The notes below the pieces were generated by a model, which saw nothing but the letters and a program-made list of their open reading frames with translations, made no database searches and had not been told where the DNA came from. Both the position numbers and the translations under genes were made by a program. Positions 18,919 through 27,923 of a stretch of 64,000 bases of DNA are shown here, in pieces. The stretch's first letter is position 1; every line of letters begins with the position of its first letter. The DNA comes from a virus, in IMG/VR virus record IMGVR_UViG_3300009093_000035, positions 62,001 to 126,000 of that record; one strand, given 5' to 3'.

Positions 18919-20196
18919 TTACTTCCGGCTGATCGGCTTGAAGCGGGGGTTGACGTTCTTCGAGGGAGGGTTGGTGACAACCGGCGGAGAGGCCGGGGCC
19001 GCCGGGGTCTTCCCGCGATCCGTCATGACCTGCTCCGGCATCTTGTAGACTTCCTTCCCATCCCTCATCCCGCTAAGGACAGGCTTCGGTTGGGCGGCGA
19101 TCTCCTTCTCGACGGTCTTCGCAGCGAGGTGGGGCGGAATCCTCCCTCGGCTCTGACGCATCTCCATGACCCGCTTGTTCTCTTCGAGAACGGCGGCCTC
19201 CATGGCGTCCGGATCGTTCGAGTCGACGAACGAAGAGGCCGGACCCTTCGGAAGGGTCGGTTCCGACGTCCCGGAGGCCGTAGGAGCGGTCGGGACGCCC
19301 GGAGGAGGCGGAGGAACGGGTCCCGTTGCTCGGGCGAATACGGGCTTCCGGGGACCCGCGGGAGGCTCAGGAGCCGACTCCTCCTCGTTCGCGGTTTCGA
19401 TCTCCGCGAGACGTTCGAGATCGTCGTAGAGCTTCTCTCGGGCCGCCTGCTGCTCTTCGGACTCCCCGGGCTCCTCTTCGGACCCCGACTCCTCCTCGAT
19501 CTCCCGCTCGACTTCCGACGGGATCACGACGGTCTCGGCCTCCAAGGTAGTCGTCCGCTGGTCGTCCTCCGCCGGAGCGGCCGTGGTGGTGGGACGGATA
19601 CGCGTCTTCTTCACCGCCGCGACCTGACGACGATTCGCCGTCCGGGAATCGGCGTTGGAAGCCGCCGTTCGACCCTTCTCATCCTTCAGCTCTCGAATCC
19701 GCTCTTCGAGACGGGCGATCTCCGCGTCGTGGTCGACCGGGTTCACCTCGATCAGGCCTTCGGCTTCCTTCTCGATCGAGTCCATCAACTCACCGAACTT
19801 CGTGTAGACAGCGACCTGCATCGGCCGAGACCACTTCCCGACGAGGTTCTGAAGGACCTCGTGACGGCGCTGCTTCACCTTCTGGCCGTTCTGAAGAACC
19901 TCCCCGGTCTCGATGAACTCCTCGTTCCGGAAGTCCAGGTCTCCGATCTGAACGATCGAGTAGCCGAGCGAGGCCTTCCGGAATCGATCCAGGTACTCCA
20001 GAGCACCGACCTGATCGGTGAGATCTCCCCCATCGACGATCGAGGCGCGAGCGCTCCGCTGGACGTCGATCTCCTCGTCCGGAGTCAGACCGCGCAGCCA
20101 GATCCTCGTCCCCAGTACGTCGAAGTCCAGCTCCCCTTTGCCCACAGAGGCCAAGGGGGCCATCGCTGTCTCTAGATCCTTCAGGGAAAGTCCCAC
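18919..20196 (-). CDS. Tail assembly chaperone-like protein with disordered C-terminus (425 aa)
   Basis: The start GTG 20196 has AAGGAG at good spacing. Residues 1-150 form a compact helical domain (LDFDVLGTRIWLRGLTPDEE), like the N-terminal domain of phage tail chaperones. Residues 150-425 are low complexity: a coiled coil (IARLEERIRELKDEKG), Glu-rich blocks and Pro/Ala-rich linkers. The order tube, this gene, its relative, tape measure matches tail operons of many myoviruses. Confidence 0.6.
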   Translation of the reverse strand: MGLSLKDLETAMAPLASVGKGELDFDVLGTRIWLRGLTPDEEIDVQRSARASIVDGGDLTDQVGALEYLDRFRKASLGYSIVQIGDLDFRNEEFIETGEVLQNGQKVKQRRHEVLQNLVGKWSRPMQVAVYTKFGELMDSIEKEAEGLIEVNPVDHDAEIARLEERIRELKDEKGRTAASNADSRTANRRQVAAVKKTRIRPTTTAAPAEDDQRTTTLEAETVVIPSEVEREIEEESGSEEEPGESEEQQAAREKLYDDLERLAEIETANEEESAPEPPAGPRKPVFARATGPVPPPPPGVPTAPTASGTSEPTLPKGPASSFVDSNDPDAMEAAVLEENKRVMEMRQSRGRIPPHLAAKTVEKEIAAQPKPVLSGMRDGKEVYKMPEQVMTDRGKTPAAPASPPVVTNPPSKNVNPRFKPISRK

Positions 20197-20282
20197 GGGG
20201 CGCTCCTTCGATCCCCGAAAACGGATTCGGGGAGCCTGGTTACCCAGACTCCCCGACTCTACCGTTCAGACGTGGGACTCGA

Positions 20283-21068
20283 TCAAGCGAGAGAGCCGAC
20301 GCCCACGCCACCCGGCGAGCCGCCGTAGCGGATCGAGCCGAGCTGATCCACCGTCGGGTCGTTGCCCGTCGGGAGGAACTCGCCGTACAGCGAGGCGAAG
20401 TCGTGAACGTCGCTCACGGTGACGTCGCCCGACTCCATGACCTGGCCCTGGTCCTGGGCGAAGGTCGCCGACCACGAAGTGAACCAGCACGCCTCGTACA
20501 TCGTGATGACGGCCGAGTGACCCTGGGTCGCGCTGCCGTAGGGCGACGGATCCGGGAGAGTCGTCGAGGGGTACGCGACGCGCTGGGTGCCGCTCCCGAA
20601 GCCGAAGTCCGCGCCGGTACGACCGACGTTCGCCGCTCCGAGGTCCTGGTCCACGAGGGACGAGAACACCAGCTGCTGCTCGATGTCGAACGGCCAGCGG
20701 TGGTGAGCGAGAGACCGAACCGGACCGTCCACGCCGCCCGCATAGCCGGTCGCCTGCCAGAGGTTCTGGAGGTACAGGAGTGCGCGCTCGATCGAGCCGG
20801 TCGTGGGCTCCGTCACGGACGGTACGAGTTCGGCGATCATGTCACCGAAGCCGATACCACGAACGGTGTCGACGTTGCGGCTCTGGGACGGGCCGAACGA
20901 GGAGACGACGCCCATCTGGAAGAGCGTCTTCTGACCCGACCCGTAGGTGGGGGCCAAGAGGCGCGTCTTCTGACTCACGGCGACGCGAGTGTTCGGAGAA
21001 GTCCCGAAGTCGTACAGGTACGAACTTCCCTGTACGCCATTCGCCGGGGAGTTGTCACGGTTGCTCAT
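20283..21068 (-). CDS. Probable tail tube protein (261 aa)
   Basis: The ATG at 21068 follows TAAGGAG by seven bases and is preferred over the GTG two codons earlier. The protein is beta-rich, with a conserved-looking GVVSSFGPSQSR region and an SAVITMYEACWFTSWSATF segment. It contains no signal or catalytic motif. It is the mid-size structural gene after the sheath and before the chaperone-like genes, the usual slot for the tube. A gap of about 85 bases separates it from the next gene. Assignment rests mainly on position. Confidence 0.55.
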   Translation of the reverse strand: MSNRDNSPANGVQGSSYLYDFGTSPNTRVAVSQKTRLLAPTYGSGQKTLFQMGVVSSFGPSQSRNVDTVRGIGFGDMIAELVPSVTEPTTGSIERALLYLQNLWQATGYAGGVDGPVRSLAHHRWPFDIEQQLVFSSLVDQDLGAANVGRTGADFGFGSGTQRVAYPSTTLPDPSPYGSATQGHSAVITMYEACWFTSWSATFAQDQGQVMESGDVTVSDVHDFASLYGEFLPTGNDPTVDQLGSIRYGGSPGGVGVGSLA

Positions 21069-21088
21069 ACCCACGCTCCTTCATAAGG

Positions 21089-21099
21089 AAACGAACGAG
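21089..21099 (-). promoter_or_regulatory. AACGAACGAG-type intergenic motif
   Basis: Plus-strand AAACGAACGAG lies 21 bases upstream of the tube start. It is closely related to TAACGAACGAG found ahead of the starts at 41311, 46313 and 46805. On the transcribed strand it reads CTCGTTCGTTT. Role unknown; a promoter or RNA-processing element is possible. Confidence 0.35.
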
Positions 21100-21105
21100 C
21101 TGGCT

Positions 21106-21618
21106 TCAGCCCATCTTCTCCAAGTCGTCGATGATCGAACCCAAGGCGTTCATCGCGTAGTGAAGGTGGCCCAGGCTCTTCTTCGCCTCGCCCTTCTTCA
21201 TGATCTTCGCCGCTTCCGACAACGAGGGCGAGATCTTCCTGGAAATCTCATCGATCGCCGCCTTCACCCAAGGGTTCTTCGGCGAAGGAAAGGCCTCGAT
21301 CTCGGCGAACTTCTCGGCCACCCGCTCAGGAGAAGCGCTTCGTGCGTACGGCATACCCTCTTCGTCACCCTTCTCGGATAGGAACTTGTGCCAGGCGGCC
21401 TTCGCTTCCGCTCCGGTCATGAACGTCTTCGTCGAGGGCCAGTAGAGAACGTCATCGCCTCGGGCGAAAGATCGGCCGAGACCGTCCACTCCCGGGTACT
21501 TCGCCTTCATCCAGCGAGGATCGTTCGAAAGAGTACGACCGTACCCGGCCACTCTATCCACCAGCCGTTCGGCCATGGACAGGAAAGCCGGGTCGGACTT
21601 TGACGAGGGGTTCGACAT
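21106..21618 (-). CDS. Unknown virion-associated protein with RVAxKF motif (170 aa)
   Basis: A helical protein, intact from ATG 21618. Near residue 94 it contains SASPERVAEKFAEI. This is one of several copies in the window of a short RVAxRF-type motif that follows Ser/Thr-Ala-Ser-Pro (compare the genes at 59339 and 61343). The C-terminal half is predicted helical (SLSEAAKIMKKGEAKKSLG). It sits between the tagged 107-residue gene and the tube gene. It could be a head-packaged or scaffold-like protein. No known domain. Confidence 0.55.
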   Translation of the reverse strand: MSNPSSKSDPAFLSMAERLVDRVAGYGRTLSNDPRWMKAKYPGVDGLGRSFARGDDVLYWPSTKTFMTGAEAKAAWHKFLSEKGDEEGMPYARSASPERVAEKFAEIEAFPSPKNPWVKAAIDEISRKISPSLSEAAKIMKKGEAKKSLGHLHYAMNALGSIIDDLEKMG

Positions 21619-21619
21619 C

Positions 21620-21943
21620 TCAGCTCTTCAGAGCGATCGTGTCGGCCACGTCGTCGCGGATGTCCTTCATCGTCGAGAGAGTGGCGTCGAGAAGCTTCAC
21701 GGCGGTGAGGAGATCTTCGCCGGAAGACATTCGAGCCTTGCTCAAGATCTTGAAACACTCCCAGACGTTGAGGTTCGCTGCCTTCAGTTCGACGGCGCGT
21801 CCTTCGAGGAAGCGACGCTGGATGAGGGACATTTCGCCCCAATCGACCCGCCCCTCCTTCAGGAGGGGAAGGATCGAAGGACGAAGCTCCGGCTTCGCGT
21901 GAGCGAGACGGATCAGCTTCGAACGAAGGTGACGTTCCTTCAC
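21620..21943 (-). CDS. Small protein with N-terminal IRLAH tag (107 aa)
   Basis: The start GTG 21943 follows GAGGAG. Residues 6-31 are LRSKLIRLAHAKPELR then PSILPLLKEG, the same tag seen at the N-termini of several unrelated proteins in this genome. The remaining 75 residues are helical, and no family is recognised. The tag position directly after the start, ending KEG, fits a targeting propeptide cut after Lys-Glu; this is an inference from comparison between the genes. Confidence 0.6.
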   Translation of the reverse strand: MKERHLRSKLIRLAHAKPELRPSILPLLKEGRVDWGEMSLIQRRFLEGRAVELKAANLNVWECFKILSKARMSSGEDLLTAVKLLDATLSTMKDIRDDVADTIALKS

Positions 21944-21952
21944 GGGCTCTCC

Positions 21953-24900
21953 TCAGGAGGGGTTCTGGACAGAGACGCGGAACGTCATCTGGATGTAGAG
22001 CAGCGGGAAGACCGGGACGTAGAAGGCGTTCACGAGAACCGCCGTCGGATCTTCCGGGTCGGTCGCCACGGTGATACCCGTGAAGCTCGTGATGATCTGT
22101 TCCTGGACCGCTCGCTTGAACATCTCGGAGAGACGTCCCTCGATCTGGCCGAGGATCTGCGGGAGGAACTTGACACCGATGAACGGGTCGAGTTCCGCTC
22201 GCGCGCGCTTCTGCATGTCGTCGGCGATCTGGATGACCGTCGGGATCCTCGACAGGATGTTCGACATGTCCGACGTGAGGCCGTGTCGGATCCGGAGGAA
22301 GGGAAGACGCTCCTCCAGGACCGTGACGCCGCGCTGAGCGACCTGGTTGGCCTGGACCGCGTCGAGACGCCGCGCGAGAGCCGTGAAGCCCGAGAGCTGG
22401 CGACCCGTCCACGGCGTGGCCGAGTCGATCGAGGGCGAGGTCGTGCTCGCCGCGACCGCAGCCGCGAGGTAGCGACCGTCCGAGAGGTACTGCTTCGAGT
22501 TCCCCAGGGCGTCGGTCAGCGAGAAGGTGACGATGTCCGGGTAGATGAACCGGACGCGGCTCGCGCCGGTCGCCTGAGCGATCGTCCCGGCCTGGATCGG
22601 CTGGGTGCCCGAGGCGTAGCCGAAGATCGCCGTCCGCTCCGCACGGTAGCGGATCGAGGACTGGACGTCGCAGTGGATGGCCGTCTGCTTCGCGAGGTTC
22701 GCCGTCGCCGGGGTGAGGAGGACGATCACGGTCGGGGAGATGTTCCCCGGCAGAGAATCGCCTTCGAGCGCCCGGAGAGCGTCGAGGTACGTCTGCTCGC
22801 TCGCCTGGGACGATCCCGGGGTCTTCTTGACCTGGTAGGTCGCGATCACCGAGGAACCGTTCAGGAACGAGAAGTAGGCCGCGAGGGAGAGCGGGTTGTC
22901 GGGGCTGACGTCACCGTACTCCGCCACGACGTCCGAGAGACGCGAGAAGAACTTCGGGGTGAAGTCCTGCTTCTCGAAGTTGTAGCTGACGTAGTAGACC
23001 GTTCCGATCGAGGGCTCGTCGCCCGTCTTCTTGAAGGTCTCGACGAAGGCCGAGTCGCCCACGACCACGCCGTTCGTGTTCGTGACGATCAGCTCGATAC
23101 CCGGGACCGCGAGGGTCGGGATGTTGCCGTCGGTGGTGAAGGTCTTGCTCGACCGGAAGGTGAGCGTCGCGAGGGCGCCAACCGGGTACGGGATCCCGCC
23201 GTCGCGCGGAAGGATCGTGAAGACCAATCCCGTCACGTCGTCGTAGTAGGTCTGACCCACCACGCCGTCCTGACCGACGCCGTTGTTGAAGACCGAGGTG
23301 TTGGCCGAACCCGAGCCCGAGGTCGGATCCGACGAGGTCACGAAGAACCCGTCGATCGCCGCCTCGCCCGAAGCCCCGTCCGCCGACGTGATCAGGAGCA
23401 TCGTCCCGGTCACGAGAGCGTTGTGGGACGTGGCGTCGGCGAAGTCGATCGAGGAACCGACTCCGAGCGTCTGGCTCTGGAAGTAGAGGTAGACGTTGTT
23501 CGTCGAGTCCTTCTGGATACCGGCGAGAGCGCGGCCCGCGAAGTAGTTCACGTCCGGGGTCGCGAAGGCGGTCATGAAGGTCACGAAGGCGCCAGACGCC
23601 CCCGCGTGGTTCATGAGCACCGAGCCCATCTGGAGCGCCGAGACCGACGTCGGAGCCGCCGAGCTGTCGGGGGTGAACCCGAGGGTGTCGTTCGCGCTTC
23701 CCGATCCGATCACGAGGGTCGAAGCCGGACCGACTCCGCCACCGGTGAGGCGAATCGAAGCGCCTTCCTGAAGGACTCCGACCGTCGCGGAAAGACCCGC
23801 CGCCACGATCGCGGCGTTGATCTGGCCGAGGACCGAGCCCGCGACCGTGACCGGCCCGAGAGCCGTATCCGTCCCGGGACCCGAGGCCGCGAAGACGCAG
23901 GTCACGAGACCGCCGCCCGCCGTGAAGGTCAGGACGTTGTTCGCGGGGTTGCTCGGATCCGACCCGTCGAAGAAGGTGACGTTCGGCTGACCGTCACGGC
24001 TGTCGCCGAACGTCGCCGCAGCGACCTGACCGCCCGACCAGCCCGTGAGGGCGAGAAGGGTGGGGGCCTTCACGTTCGCGCCGTAGGCCGCTTCCGCCGT
24101 GACTCCGTTGAGGAGACCGGACTTCACCGCGCCGGTTCCACCCTGGAGGGTGATTCCGGCCTGGGCGAGAGCGGAGTTGAAGGCGATCGAGTTCCCGCCG
24201 ATGAAGAGGCGGTTCCGGAGGATGATCCGGTCGTAGGGGAGGCGACCTGCCGTCGTCGTCACCGTGTAGCGACGAGCGATCGGGCCGTTGTAGACCTTGA
24301 CCTGGTCGCCGTTCGTCGCAGCGGCCGTCGAGAGACCGGCCAGGATCGCGAAGTCGCGAGCCGGAGTGGCGTTCGTGATGAACTCCAGGTAACCCGCAGC
24401 GTCGGCGCCCGCGAGCGTCGCCCCAGACCACGTCGCACCCGTGACGGTCGTCGTCGTGGTGATCGAGTTCGAGCCGAGGCCCTGGCTCTTCGCCGTGACT
24501 CGCATCGTCGTACCGGGGCCCTGAGCCGCCGAGACGACGGGGTTGAGCGTGGTCGAAGCCGCGTAGGTCGAGCCAGCGCCCGTTCCGAGGTTGATGGCGT
24601 TGATCAGGTTCGTGATCGAGGCCGCCGTCGACCCGCCGATCAGGACGTGTCCGTCCACGTCGGTGAGGACGGTCTGGAAGGTGTAGACCTTTCCGTTGAT
24701 GGTGACGGTCTGGGTATCCGTCGGCTGACCCGTGAAGGTCAGGAGACCCGTCGACCGAGCGATCGTGAGGGTGAACCGGATCTGACCCGAGGCGAGAGCC
24801 GAAGCCGTCACCGACCCGAGGAGACCGCCCGTGGCGTTGATCGTGGCCAGCTGGGTGTTGAGCTGGGCGACGAGAGCGCCTACCGAGGCGTAGGTGCCGG

Positions 24901-27259
24901 GGGTGAGGGTGACCGTCTGGATACCCGACGCGCCGGACACGCTTCCCGTGTAGTGGAGAGAGAGGCGGTCGTACTCGTTCGCCGCGACGGTGTACGCGGT
25001 GAACTGACCCGCTCCGTCGTAGCGGGACTCGTGACCCGCCGTGAGAACCGCCGCGTTGATCGCGGAGACCCAGGTAGCCGCCGTCGCCGATCCGACGGTT
25101 CCCGTCGAGACCGAGACCGGGACGCCGTCCACGACCATGTTGATCGTGTCGTCGACTCCGGAGGTGAGGCCGTAGGTGGTCTCACCCGTCGCCGGGTCGT
25201 ACTTGATCTCTTCGCCGAGAAGCGAGGCGAACGCGCCGGCTCGATTCCCGCCCGTCGGAGACGAGAGGTCGATACCAGCCGCGATACCCGTCTGGGCCGG
25301 AAGCCCGTCGATCGTGAGACGGAGGGCGTCGGAGATGTTGTCGATCGTGTAGTACGGCTGCGGGCCGAGGTTGGTGAACCGGGCCGGGGTCTCGTCGCTT
25401 CGAGCGAACTCGACCGTGACGGTCTCCTCGACGGGGACGCCGCCTTCGATCCGCGCGTCCGGGAAGAACTCCGAACCCGAGGGGAAGTTGATCTGGACCG
25501 TCGTGAGGTCAGAGCCCTTCCCCGTGAGGAACACGTCGAATAGCGAGGCTCCTGACCCGTTCACGAGGGAGTAGGTTCCGATCCCGCCCGCGCCCGCCGT
25601 CACGTTCGTGAGCGTGTAGGCGTGGCTCGAACCGATGTTCGCCTGGTCGACGAGGGTGTTGTAGTAGAAGGTCGCGTAGACCGAGGCGCCTTCCGGCACC
25701 GGGGACTTCAGCGTGATCGAGGAAGTCGTGTCGTCGACCTTCAGGACCGTGACCACCCCGCGAGCGAGAGCGTCCTGGACGCCGAAGCCCCAGTAAGCCT
25801 TGATCAGGTCCGGACGGGTCGTCGCGAGATCCGAACGGCCGTTCGAGACCGTGAGGAAGAGCGACTCACCGAGCGGGTTGCCGCGACCGTTGCCCGTCGT
25901 GGGCTGGAACGGAAGCTGGAAGACCGTCCGACTCTCGACCGCGACCGGGCCGGTGTTGTCCACCGTCGGGGTGCAGGAGGCCATGAAGACCTGGTTGTCG
26001 ACGAGCGTCGCCTGGATCTGGGACGTACCGAGCGTCACTCCGCCTTCGGTGTGGGTCGCGGGGGAAACGAGCGCCGCCGTACCCCAGACGATCACGTCAT
26101 CCTTCAGGACGTACGAGACGCCCTGGACGAAGGTGCCGGCCGTCGACCCGTCGGGGGTGAGACCAACCTGGGTGATCGCCGTGACGCCGATGTTGGCGAG
26201 GTAGTCGAACGTGTCCTGCCAGGTGTTGAAGTAGTAGCGGATCTTCACCGTCGAGGTCTTCGCCGGAGCGAAGGGGAGCGTCACGGCGCGAGCCGTTCCG
26301 TTCACAGCGCTCGGGATGACCTGGACTCCGTCCACCGTGACGACCACGTCCGCCGGGTTCGTCGTCGTGAGACCGCCGCCGTTCCCGTCCACGATCGGGC
26401 CGTTGAACACGTAGAAGGTACGGTTCCGCGACGTCGAGGCGTTCGGCACGAAGCCGAGCGTCGTATTCGCCGTCCCCGTTCCGATCACGATCGACTGGTC
26501 CGCCGAGAGGCGGAGGCAGACCTGACCGAGGTTGTTCACGAAGGTCGAAGCGACCAGCGAGCCGATCCCCGCAGTCCCGTTGATCGTGGCCGCCACGACC
26601 GCCGCCGACACGGACGGGGCCGACGAGGGCATCGTGACCGTGACGAAGGAGAGCCCGTCCACCGAGAAGGTGAACTGGTCGTTCGCGCCGAGGATGAAGG
26701 CGAAGTTCTGGCCGGCCTGGCCATCGATCACGGCCGCGTCCGAGGAGACCTGGTCCGAGACGTCGTCCGTCGTCAGGGTGTCGGTCCGGTCGAAGAAGTA
26801 GGTGCAGCGGACCGAGTCCGTCGGAAGCGGCGCCTCCGCGATCTCGACGATCCCCTTCGCCGCGTCGAGTCCGAGGACCACGACCGGGAAGTTGTTGATC
26901 AGGACCGAGACCGAACTCGTGTCGGTCGCGAGCGTCCCCGTCCCGTCGCCCGAAACGAGCGGAAGGTTGCGGACCTGGAACTTCGTGATCGTCCCGTCGA
27001 AGTCACCGAGGGTGACCAGGCCGCTCGGGGAAACGTTGAGAACCGCCCTTCCCGACTCGTCCTCTTCCGTGACCTGCTGGTCGATCGTCGAGGACGAGCC
27101 TCGGACCACCGGCAAGTTCTGACGAGACAGGATCTCCGTACCCGTTCCGACGAGAACGGTGATACGGGCGGGGACAGGCACCGGTGTGTTCGGGACCCCG
27201 AAGAACGTCTGGGTGTAGACGCCCGGGGGTGCATATCCGCCACGAAGAAGACTCGGCAT
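21953..27259 (-). CDS. Giant contractile tail sheath protein (1768 aa)
   Basis: The N-terminus GGYAPPGVYTQTFFG and the last about 360 residues match the two halves of phage tail sheath proteins, including the segment from FETFKKTGDE through NLAKQTAIHCDVQSS to LLYIQMTFRVSVQNPS. Sheaths are usually about 400-700 residues. Here more than 1,000 residues of beta-rich material separate the two ends. One inserted domain near residues 845-950 (VTINGKVYTFQ, then ITNLINAINLGTGAG) is of a type seen in phage fibre and head decoration proteins. I start at ATG 27259, which has AGGAG upstream, rather than the in-frame TTG ten codons earlier. The insertion would project from the tail surface. Confidence 0.82.
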   Translation of the reverse strand: MPSLLRGGYAPPGVYTQTFFGVPNTPVPVPARITVLVGTGTEILSRQNLPVVRGSSSTIDQQVTEEDESGRAVLNVSPSGLVTLGDFDGTITKFQVRNLPLVSGDGTGTLATDTSSVSVLINNFPVVVLGLDAAKGIVEIAEAPLPTDSVRCTYFFDRTDTLTTDDVSDQVSSDAAVIDGQAGQNFAFILGANDQFTFSVDGLSFVTVTMPSSAPSVSAAVVAATINGTAGIGSLVASTFVNNLGQVCLRLSADQSIVIGTGTANTTLGFVPNASTSRNRTFYVFNGPIVDGNGGGLTTTNPADVVVTVDGVQVIPSAVNGTARAVTLPFAPAKTSTVKIRYYFNTWQDTFDYLANIGVTAITQVGLTPDGSTAGTFVQGVSYVLKDDVIVWGTAALVSPATHTEGGVTLGTSQIQATLVDNQVFMASCTPTVDNTGPVAVESRTVFQLPFQPTTGNGRGNPLGESLFLTVSNGRSDLATTRPDLIKAYWGFGVQDALARGVVTVLKVDDTTSSITLKSPVPEGASVYATFYYNTLVDQANIGSSHAYTLTNVTAGAGGIGTYSLVNGSGASLFDVFLTGKGSDLTTVQINFPSGSEFFPDARIEGGVPVEETVTVEFARSDETPARFTNLGPQPYYTIDNISDALRLTIDGLPAQTGIAAGIDLSSPTGGNRAGAFASLLGEEIKYDPATGETTYGLTSGVDDTINMVVDGVPVSVSTGTVGSATAATWVSAINAAVLTAGHESRYDGAGQFTAYTVAANEYDRLSLHYTGSVSGASGIQTVTLTPGTYASVGALVAQLNTQLATINATGGLLGSVTASALASGQIRFTLTIARSTGLLTFTGQPTDTQTVTINGKVYTFQTVLTDVDGHVLIGGSTAASITNLINAINLGTGAGSTYAASTTLNPVVSAAQGPGTTMRVTAKSQGLGSNSITTTTTVTGATWSGATLAGADAAGYLEFITNATPARDFAILAGLSTAAATNGDQVKVYNGPIARRYTVTTTAGRLPYDRIILRNRLFIGGNSIAFNSALAQAGITLQGGTGAVKSGLLNGVTAEAAYGANVKAPTLLALTGWSGGQVAAATFGDSRDGQPNVTFFDGSDPSNPANNVLTFTAGGGLVTCVFAASGPGTDTALGPVTVAGSVLGQINAAIVAAGLSATVGVLQEGASIRLTGGGVGPASTLVIGSGSANDTLGFTPDSSAAPTSVSALQMGSVLMNHAGASGAFVTFMTAFATPDVNYFAGRALAGIQKDSTNNVYLYFQSQTLGVGSSIDFADATSHNALVTGTMLLITSADGASGEAAIDGFFVTSSDPTSGSGSANTSVFNNGVGQDGVVGQTYYDDVTGLVFTILPRDGGIPYPVGALATLTFRSSKTFTTDGNIPTLAVPGIELIVTNTNGVVVGDSAFVETFKKTGDEPSIGTVYYVSYNFEKQDFTPKFFSRLSDVVAEYGDVSPDNPLSLAAYFSFLNGSSVIATYQVKKTPGSSQASEQTYLDALRALEGDSLPGNISPTVIVLLTPATANLAKQTAIHCDVQSSIRYRAERTAIFGYASGTQPIQAGTIAQATGASRVRFIYPDIVTFSLTDALGNSKQYLSDGRYLAAAVAASTTSPSIDSATPWTGRQLSGFTALARRLDAVQANQVAQRGVTVLEERLPFLRIRHGLTSDMSNILSRIPTVIQIADDMQKRARAELDPFIGVKFLPQILGQIEGRLSEMFKRAVQEQIITSFTGITVATDPEDPTAVLVNAFYVPVFPLLYIQMTFRVSVQNPS

Positions 27260-27278
27260 GGTTCTCGCGCTCCTGAGT

Positions 27279-27295
27279 CTCGGGTTCAAACCGAG
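27279..27295 (-). promoter_or_regulatory. Leader hairpin upstream of sheath gene
   Basis: CTCGG (27279-27283) and CCGAG (27291-27295) form a five-pair stem with a seven-base loop. It is upstream of the AGGAG site of the sheath gene. It could shape translation of this highly expressed structural gene. There is no T-run, so it is not an obvious terminator. Confidence 0.4.
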
Positions 27296-27408
27296 CTACC
27301 ACGGATGAATTCAACCTCTCCCGTCTATTGGAGAGGAAACGAAAAGCGCGAGAGATGGGGTACGTAGTTCGAGTAGGGTTTGGCCACGGCGTCCGAAGCG
27401 CCGGGAAA

Positions 27409-27876
27409 TCATGGGCGAAGGACGGCCTTCTTCTGGTGTTCGGATACCTGAGGAAACTTCTCCCGGAGCGCCTTCTCCATCTTGGAGTGGAACGAACGAG
27501 TTCGTTCCGAGGCGGCCCTCTGCTTGGGAGTCATGACTCCATAGGAGCCATCGATCTTCTTCGCGAGGTCGTATCCGGTCTTCCCGGACGCCTCGATCAC
27601 ATCCCTCTTCGCCTTCTGTCGAGAAGCGATGGTCTTCCACTTCGTCTTGGAGTCCTCGCCAACGATCCGATCGATCTGGTAGTCGTGAGACGAGATCCCC
27701 GACATGGGAGCCGAGAGACCCTCGGTCGCCACCGATGAAGTGACTGAGAACCCACGAGGCATCGTCTTCTCCGCCGGGGCTCCGCAAGACTCACACTTCG
27801 TCGAGTTGGTCGCACCCGCGACCCTCGCCGAGAAGTTCAGTCCGCAAGATCCACACTGGTATCGGAAGACTGGCAA
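27409..27876 (-). CDS. FmdB-type zinc-ribbon protein (155 aa)
   Basis: The N-terminal 35 residues form a zinc ribbon: YQCGSCG followed by TKCESCG, two CxxC pairs spaced as in FmdB-family regulators. The remaining 120 residues are basic and helical. TTG 27876 is the likely start because TAGGAG precedes it by seven bases. A second FmdB-type gene is at 56261-56659. Such ribbons are common in phages, where they may bind nucleic acid or protein. Confidence 0.7.
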   Translation of the reverse strand: MPVFRYQCGSCGLNFSARVAGATNSTKCESCGAPAEKTMPRGFSVTSSVATEGLSAPMSGISSHDYQIDRIVGEDSKTKWKTIASRQKAKRDVIEASGKTGYDLAKKIDGSYGVMTPKQRAASERTRSFHSKMEKALREKFPQVSEHQKKAVLRP

Positions 27877-27923
27877 CCGGTTCTCCTATCCTTCGAGGGT
27901 AGAAATAGACGCGTCACCGCAGA

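Noticed and set aside
17689-20196. Programmed frameshift between tail chaperone genes
   Set aside because: The two candidate chaperone genes are separated by 27 bases, each has its own start, and I saw no slippery heptamer near the end of the first.
21575-25543. Very long plus-strand open frame (over 1300 codons) opposite the sheath gene, and similar ones opposite other structural genes
   Set aside because: The translations are Arg/Glu/Asp/Val-rich without folds, as expected from the antisense of GC-rich codons. The minus-strand proteins have clear family features and ribosome sites.
27250-27310. Possible tRNA, because CTCGGGTTCAAACCGAG looks like a T-arm
   Set aside because: No acceptor, D or anticodon arms can be drawn around it. 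It is better explained as a leader hairpin of the sheath gene.
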